64,000 nucleotides of DNA, from positions 3,267,001 to 3,331,000 of the forward strand of contig JAXDDX010000013.1 of assembly GCA_034670405.1 (NCBI GenBank), in the 5' to 3' direction. How positions within the stretch are numbered: position 1 is the stretch's first letter; every line of letters begins with the position of its first letter. Source of the stretch: Hoplostethus atlanticus (lineage: Eukaryota; Chordata; Actinopteri; Trachichthyiformes; Trachichthyidae). Shown piece after piece: positions 57,723-64,000 of the stretch. The position numbers were made by a program, and so were the translations under genes. The notes below the pieces were generated by a model. The model saw only the letters and a list, made by a program, of their open reading frames with translations, was not told the DNA's origin and ran no database searches.

Positions 57723-59257
57723 GAGGAGCGCTCTCAAATGTTCAACATAGGCAAGGACAAGATTTGATTGAAATAAGAGGCTCCCCATAGTTGTTATTGT
57801 CAATAGACGGATATATATCCAATATATTTAGGTCACTCGGTGTCACTTTCTTTCTAGCAGCTTGCAACAAAGTGAAGTTAATCGTCGTAAACAGGCTGTG
57901 AAGTCTATCATACCGCTGTTACATAGGGAACTCGTGACCTCTTGGTTTCACTGGTTTGTTTACTGACTTGGGCATTGTCGGTTTGGAGGGCATTGTAGTG
58001 TGTTTTTCCGTTGCGGTAGTTCATCGCTTACAAGCAAGAACAAAGTTGAAAGCACTTTTCTTGAGAGCATTTTATTCTGAAGTGATCAAAACTATATTGT
58101 AATCAGGAGAGATTCGCGCAGAGGTGTGTATACCAGCCTGTGTGCTTTTACACACAATGTTATCTTGACTAGAATGTACAATGGAGGACACAGGGAAGGA
58201 GATCGCTCTCACCAAGAAAGGCGCAATTGTATACTAGTCGCTATCCACATTCAGATAGTGTACAGAAATTAGAATGGGTTCTGTTCCCATTTTATTTTAA
58301 AGGAAATGAATGTCTACTTTATCAATGATTCCGTGCAATCAAATGAACTGGAATGGCTTCGGTACAACGTCAAGATAGTGAAAAGAGCTGGAGCTTCTTG
58401 GAAGAAGCAGCATGTTAAGCTGTGCTAACTACAGAGTTGGCAGAGAGATATTTATACTCCACAAGCCTCCCACACCAAACCACAGACTGTGGAATGAGTT
58501 GTGGGTAGGACTTTTACTTTTTACTATGTAGAGGGAATATGGGAAATGAGAAAAAAAAAAACTTCATAGGGATGGGCGAGCACATGACATTGTAAAAACA
58601 CAAACACTAAAAACCGCAAAAATCTAGAAATACTTTTTTTTCTGTCTCATTGTTGTTGATGACTATGCTGTTCTGACATTGCAAGTATGTTATTTAACTG
58701 TCATTGTAAGTGCGTCTGGCACCCTTGCCGGTAAAAAAAACCCTGTGTGTGTGCATGTGTGTGTGCAGGTGTGTGTGTGTGTGTGTGTGCGTGCTTGTAT
58801 GTGAGAAACCTGTATGTCAGTTCGTCTTATTGGTTTATCCAGACTCCGGCCTCTGTAGGTAGTCTACAGTAACTCTTGAAGTATCCTTTGTATCACACAC
58901 TAGTGCTACATGTGAGTATGGTGGTGGTGTGAAACCTTTTTGTGAATTTTGTTTACAGACTCCGGTTTTTTGTAGTTCAGCTACAGTAATTTTGAAGTAT
59001 CTTGTGGTGCATGCATACGTAAATACATATTGTGTAACACACACCAGGGAAATGTATCTGCATAGTGTACAGATCCACACAGCACAGGGCAAAATGTGCA
59101 TCCATGACATGAGTGGTAGATAGGAGATAAATGGCCATCCAAACGTTGCTGCTATGGTACAACAGCTTGGTATGCTTTTTTTTCCCCAATTGCGAAATGT
59201 CCATTATATACTGTATGTACTCTGTTAAATATATCTAATGTTACATTTTTGTCAATC

Positions 59258-59263
59258 ATTAAA
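59258..59263 (+). terminator. PROSER2: PROSER2 possible distal poly(A) signal ATTAAA
   Basis: Common variant hexamer about 1.9 kb after the stop, in 'gtcaatcattaaagagagt'. Confidence 0.4.
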
Positions 59264-59379
59264 GAGAGTAATATAACTTCTTTCTAACTGAGGTTTTGTT
59301 ATTCTTACTATGGAATGTTAAGAATGAGATGGTGTTTACTGATTGGTCATGTCTGGGGAATAATTCACCCAAGTTGAAA

Positions 59380-59960
59380 TTTAAAGGCATACACCAAGTT
59401 GTTTGAAGATTGACCTGTTGGTTGACTTACCCATTACGTGATGAGACCAAAATCATCCACGTGTCCCCAGTAGATCATCCACTCTGGTGCTCCATGCTAA
59501 CATTTTAGCACTCACTCTGTTGAGTGACAGTAGGACACTAGCATTATCCAAAGTAAGATGACTGACCTTTTAGTAATAAAAAGCTGTTTGTGTTTTTTAT
59601 TATATGGCCTGTAGATTCAGAAATTTCAAAAATTAAATATCAGCAGTTTTTATAACAAATTTCAGGTGAGCAACCACATATTAATTTGCTGCACTGTGTG
59701 TAGCAGTACACAGCCAACTATCACTCAACGTATTTTATGCTAAGGTGTTAGCATGAGTCAACTATCACTCAACGTATTTTATGCTAAAGTGTTAGCATGG
59801 AGCCTACTATCACTGAACATAGTGTATGCTCAAGTGTCAGCATGGAGCCTACTATCACTCAACATAGTGTATGCTAAAGTGTTAGCATGAGCCTAGCATG
59901 CTGCTTTTGCTTGTGCAATGACATTTCAGAACTTTTCATTTTTCGGACATACCCCAGATT
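59380..59960. repeat. Fold-back repeat family C, copy 2
   Basis: The left arm (59380-59540) has 'aaaatcatccacgtgtcccc', 'cactctggtgctccatgcta' and one unit with 'ctctgttgagtgacagtagg'. The right arm (59710-59900) has about four inverted units ('actatcactcaacgtatttt', 'atgctaaggtgttagcatga'). The two arms surround a 180-base unique centre, so the element can fold back. Copy 1 at 14330-14900 shows the left arm expanded. Confidence 0.8.
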
Positions 59961-60100
59961 TCACATTGGGCTCCTTATGTACTGACCACCGCCCTGTTTC
60001 ACAGAAGCACGCTGTCTAGATTGCAGACTATTGCATAAGGCTTCAACAGAGAAGCTTTCTTTCCTGAGGAGTGTGGGTTGGAGACTACTAGACTTAAGGT

Positions 60101-60144
<44 letters not shown>

Positions 60145-60929
60145 GAGTATGAGGGCATCGAGGGCATCTTTGGGAGTGACTGAGAGGCCAATGGACGTTC
60201 CACTTTTACCATGATTTCTCTTAATGACTGTTTCCCCGTAGTGTACGTTAGCTATGTACTACATGCGTTGTGTTTGACAGCAGGCAGGAAGTGAGGAAAT
60301 GGTTACGTTTGGCGCCTTGTAATTACATCTAGACAAATAGACGCACCCTCTACTGCTCTCAAACACACACAGCCACAAACATGCTCAGCCTCATTTATAG
60401 ATCTCTCATTCTACTGTGCATCTATGATATTGGCAAAATATTGAAAGTGTTATTTTTTTTATACCTTTATTGTGATATTTATTGTCTGTCATGAGCAAAA
60501 ACACAAAAAGCCAGAGGCAATTTTTTTGCTTGCATAAACAAACAATCAAACAAACAAAGTTTTAAATCTTTAGACACAAACTATAAATTTGAGTCACCGA
60601 TGGACACTTTACTACAACACAGGCGGAGAATAGCGTCGAGAGTTTGTGCAGAAAAAGCCCATGCAGTGGAATACAGAGTATATCTATCCGTAGGTTCAAC
60701 AGACGAAAATAATCCAACAATATATAGCACGGCTCGCAGGCACACAGATTAAGGATGTTATCCGCTTGTCATAAAGAAAATGCTCTTACCACATTACGGC
60801 ACACAAATCCAAATCACTGTCAAGCTCTATACTGTCAAAACTAAACTCTTTGATGCACCTGAAAGTGAAATAAAACATCTAGAGAGCTGAATGCTGGGAA
60901 AAAAATCAAAGGAATATGTTGTATGCTCT

Positions 60930-61990
60930 ATATATTATATTTGCGATCACGAGACGCAGGTCGGTCGACACGGTCTGGTGTCTCTCGCCTGCTCCGCCCA
61001 GTTCTTCGGAGAGTTTCGCGGTGAAACAAGCTATGCATACGGATACACACTTCCTCTGCGCGCGTCTACGCCGTCACGTCTTCCTCTACATCGTCAGGCG
61101 TATTGTCTTTCCGGTAGGCGACTCCGTCAGGACCTCGTCTTTCTCTTGGAGCTGCCTTGACAAGTGTGCAGTTTAGCTAGATAGAGAAAATTAGACCGAA
61201 CAGCAGTAAAGAGTCAGAAAAACCCCCCTCACCGACGTCGAGTCCCCTCCACGCTACTCTCGCACACAAATTCTGTCCATGCGCAGCTTTCTAACTGTAT
61301 GCTAAACACGAGTAACTTGTTCCACGTCTTCCTCCTGTGCGGGTTTGACGGCTGGAGGCGGTCCATTCATCCCACCGTCCGGTCTACCCGTCGGTCAGCC
61401 TGTCAGTTGTTCATTCATCTTTGCAGTTCGTTCTCTGGTCCAGACAGGTGGTTGGTTTGGGGTTTTCTGCGTGCTACTGTGCCGCTATCATCTCTGGCAA
61501 CAGACAAAAAGAAAGGGAGGCGTCTGTCTGACCCTTGACCCCCACTCCCTCCCCCCTCCAGCCCTTATCGATATGCTTTCTCCTCCAGCTTCAGCCCGCG
61601 GCGGGTTAAGTGTGTGTAGTGGGTGGGTGGGGGGGGTTGGGGAGTGGTCTGCCCCGGCATCAGTGGGCGCCTGGAGGACTCATTCTCTGTTCAGACGAGA
61701 CCGGTCCCCCCCCCCTCCGATCTTCTCTCGCTCGCTCACTCTTTCTCGCTCTCTTACTCGCTTGCTCCTGGGCCCAGACTCCAGTCAGCGTCTCCTGGAG
61801 GACAGAGCAGGACGTTACTGTAGGAGCTGCCTCCCAGAGCAGCCGGGACCAAAGCTCCCTCTGTGAGCCCGTGGCGGGCGGTCCCGTGCCTCGAGAAAGG
61901 TGTGGAGGTTTTTCGTTCCGGACCGAACACCACAGCTGCTGATCTCAGTGATCAACGCCAGAGAGGGAGAATGAAGCGGTGAGATCAGAC
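60930..61990. other. CpG-rich block, possible unannotated promoter or first exon
   Basis: CpG density is visibly higher than around it ('ctcgcctgctccgcccagtt', 'cgcgcgtctacgccgtcacg', 'gtggcgggcggtcccgtgcc'). The 173-codon frame 61345-61866 resembles no family I know. On the + strand an ATG at 61972 is followed by 'aagcg|gtgagatc', a good splice donor, as in a first coding exon. Alternatively a - strand transcript could start here and end near 60468. Confidence 0.35.
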
Positions 61991-62579
61991 GCTGAAGTGT
62001 TCGGCTGGAATGAAAGCCTGCAGACTTCCTTGGCACAGGACCTAATGCTACGGGCTTAGAGGGAACAATGGTGGAACTATTGGAACTATTACTAGATGGA
62101 CACCCAACAGACATCAACACCCCTGTGGAAAGCTACAAAGCTGTCCAATCTGTGGTAACAAATTTTAGATATTAAACTTGGTATTGGTATCAAAGTCAAA
62201 TTTCTGGTATTGTGACAACAGCACCCTAAACTGGAGATCACCCATATCCTATCACTCACTATCTCTCCATCCCTAAAGATTGTCCATATCTTCTTAAATT
62301 CAAAAGTAGTATGTTCTAATTTTGAAAACTCCAAATGAAAAGGTGCAATATATTCTAATAGGTGTGTGACGCTTGAAGCAAAATACGCAGTAACCTGTCA
62401 CAATCTCAGACAGGAGGAACACCAACGATGTATGTCTGTAGAGACTGCTAATAAATGTACCGCAAAACATCATGTAGCGTATAAGCTTCACTTTTGCCAT
62501 GGGATGTATGCATACATACTTGTGTTATTCCTTGATATAGAAGCAAGAAAGACACACAAGGTGCTTTTGATGTAAAGAA

Positions 62580-62668
62580 AATATAAACTTCATGCAATCT
62601 TTATTTCCAACTTTTTTTCCACAGGTTTTAAAGAAAGTAAAACACCTCACTTGAGGTATGCTTAGCAC
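62580..62668 (-). other. UPF2: UPF2 last exon: final codons and short 3' UTR
   Basis: On the - strand 'ttctgctttgcag' ends at 62669. The exon then gives g tgc taa, so the protein would end GGRC (human GGRR-type end). The stop is at 62664-62662. AATAAA on the - strand lies at 62605-62600, so the 3' UTR is under 100 bases. This fits, but the last residue differs from the human end I recall, so it is inference. Confidence 0.55.
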
Positions 62669-63474
62669 CTGCAAAGCAGAAGACAATTCAGTTAAACAAG
62701 GAGGAAAAATGAAGTGGCTTCCCTCCACGGAAATGACTTCACTTCCCTCGCCCCTGGGGATTTCATATTATAGTCTTTGGTGGGGCTTGGACACACACAC
62801 ACACACACTTTTGTGACTACTTTAAAAGCGGGTCCGGCTCATCTGGCTAGCTCCTTTTCATATCTTTCATTTCTCTCCTGCTTGTCTTGCCTGTCTTGCC
62901 TGTCTCGTTCTCATGACTTTCTTTTCTTGCCTCTTTTCTTCTGTTCAAAGAGATACCAATAAGAGAGAAGCAGTATATGATAAGATAATGTGCACGCTAC
63001 CTTATTTCCCCATTCATGAATACATTCTGGGGTGTGTGTGTGTGTGTGTGTTGAGGACGTGAGTCTCACCTTCCTCCAGTCTTGAAGATGAGGTCGGCGT
63101 TGGGAGCTCCTTTCGGGTGCTGGTAGCGTGGACGTCGCTCCCGGTTGGTGTTGGCCGGGGCCGGCCGCTGGGCCAGGGACTGCATCATCTCTGTACCACA
63201 CACACACGACAAGCCAGAAGGTTCATCACACATACTCAACGACCGCTACTATCACTCAACATAGTGCTAAAGTGTTAGGAGTGGGGAGAAGGTATTTAAC
63301 TCAATGGTCAACCCTCTCACATCATCCCATACCTTGGTAGTCCTCCTGCTCCTGCCTCTCGTTGATGTCCAGGGTGAGTTTCTTCATCCTCATGCGTTCC
63401 TCCTGCTCGGCCTGCTGCTGGTTGAAGTGGTTGGCCGCCAGGTGGGATGACAGGGGCACGTTCAAGATCTTGTA
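62662..63474 (-). CDS. UPF2: UPF2, C-terminal part (nonsense-mediated mRNA decay factor), 5' part outside the window
   Basis: Exons in transcript order: 63474-63333, 63190-63070, and probably 62668-62662. The reading is YKILNVPLSSHLAANHFNQQ, QAEQEERMRMKKLTLDINER, QEQEDYQ(E)MMQSLAQRPA, PANTNRERRPRYQHPKGAPN and ADLIFKTGGR, nearly identical to human UPF2. UPF2 bridges UPF1 and UPF3 in the surveillance complex; this C-terminal segment lies in and after the UPF1-binding region and acts in the cytoplasm and perinuclear space. Phases match between the exons. The gene reads toward PROSER2, giving a tail-to-tail pair. Confidence 0.95.
63070..63190 (-). CDS. UPF2: UPF2 penultimate exon
   Basis: Encodes (E)MMQSLAQRPAPANTNRERR then PRYQHPKGAPNADLIFKTGG and two bases of Arg. 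The donor is 'ggaag|gtgagac'. If not spliced, the frame would stop at once with TGA, giving an almost identical protein end. Confidence 0.95.
63333..63474 (-). CDS. UPF2: UPF2 exon encoding the UPF1-binding region's helical part
   Basis: 47 codons plus one base, starting YKILNVPLSSHLAANHFNQQ and ending QEQEDYQ. Clear acceptor 'tggtcaacag' and donor 'caag|gtatgg' on the - strand. Confidence 0.95.
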
Positions 63475-64000
63475 CTGTTGACCAGACACACATAACCGCA
63501 ATGGGTTTGTTTTTTTAAACAGACAAAACAGGCATACAAGTGCTCTACCACGAGATCAATACTTAACCTTCTCTCTGTCTCACTTAAAGTGCCATGTGCA
63601 GGACCTGTCAGCAACAACTGACAGGGAACAACTCCAGCTGGGGTCCAGGTACATCCCACATGGGAGTAGTGACGCTACCAAACACACACAGGACTCCTTT
63701 ATTCACCACTGCAGTAACCCAGTACAGCAGAGAGGGGTTGTGTTTACAATGGGGGTGTAGAGAGAGAAATGTCATTTCCTATCTATATGGCTCACAATTA
63801 CATCTACAAGGGCAGTCTGTGTCCCCCGCTGACTTCTTGTTGTAAAAGCTAATTTATTTTGCTTGTGTATATCTGGTAACTGTCCTTAAAACAGTGTGGA
63901 GCGCTCTATTAAAACGTAGTGCCGCGACAGAAAGATGGACACACCCTACAGTACAAGAACCAGCCTCTGCCCTAAAACCACACATTCCACCGCTGCAGTT
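63475..64000 (-). other. UPF2 intron, left-hand part
   Basis: 526 bases with no recognised exon; it continues past the end of the window. Confidence 0.6.

Larger units (their letters stand above)
57358..59275 (+). other. PROSER2: PROSER2 3' untranslated region
   Basis: About 1.9 kb of noncoding sequence with GT runs (58743-58790). Two possible ends exist: AATAAA at 57717-57722 and ATTAAA at 59258-59263. Confidence 0.6.
59276..62575. other. Intergenic region between PROSER2 and UPF2
   Basis: Contains fold-back repeat family C copy 2 (59380-59960), a GT run (60104-60134), an AT-rich part (60400-60900) with - strand poly(A)-like hexamers near 60468, and an unexplained CpG-rich block (60930-61990). 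No gene recognised. Confidence 0.5.

Noticed and set aside
61345-61866. 173-codon open frame in the CpG-rich block
   Set aside because: Composition is Pro/Ser/Arg-rich from GC-rich DNA. Several overlapping frames are equally open and none resembles a known family, so no gene is called.

Overview
The window is nuclear DNA of a ray-finned fish, most likely a teleost. The protein-coding exons are vertebrate orthologues split by short introns with GT-AG borders. The rest is filled with (CA)n and (CT)n microsatellites, a tRNA-type SINE, hAT-type fold-back MITEs and several dispersed non-autonomous repeat families. No prokaryotic, CRISPR, retroviral, capsid-type or toxin sequence was recognised.

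Four host genes are present. (1) USP6NL (RN-tre, a Rab GTPase-activating protein) runs on the + strand from a probable start codon at 8655 to a stop at 44265. It has 14 coding exons that join in phase into 914 codons plus stop. Exons 5-12 carry the TBC domain and the last exon carries the long disordered tail. (2) ECHDC3 (mitochondrial crotonase-family protein) lies on the - strand, 50446 down to 47247, with six exons and 295 codons. (3) PROSER2 (proline- and serine-rich protein 2) lies on the + strand, 53478 to 57357, with three coding exons and a probable noncoding first exon ending at 52228. Its conserved C-terminus is in a different frame from most of the last exon. (4) The 3' end of UPF2 (nonsense-mediated decay factor) enters from the right on the - strand with its last three exons between 62662 and 63474; the gene continues beyond the window.

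Layout: 1-8100 is upstream DNA with repeats only. 8100-45565 is USP6NL, dominated by a 14-kb first intron. USP6NL and ECHDC3 are tail to tail, with poly(A) signals only about 250 bp apart. ECHDC3 and PROSER2 are head to head across about 1.8 kb. PROSER2 and UPF2 are tail to tail across about 3.3 kb that holds an unexplained CpG-rich block (about 60.9-62.0 kb). The neighbourhood matches the human 10p14 block USP6NL-ECHDC3-PROSER2-UPF2, but from memory the orientation of USP6NL and ECHDC3 differs from human. The genes are physical neighbours rather than a pathway.

The most notable things are: near-perfect hAT MITEs with 8-bp target-site duplications, one nested in an older repeat; a fold-back element family carrying a 45-bp minisatellite; an ECHDC3 intron that is about 70 percent (CA)n; candidate alternative exons in USP6NL intron 13; the PROSER2 frame change; and the CpG-rich block before UPF2. 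I did not find evidence for a wholly new biological system. All gene names rest on protein similarity recalled from memory, not on a search.
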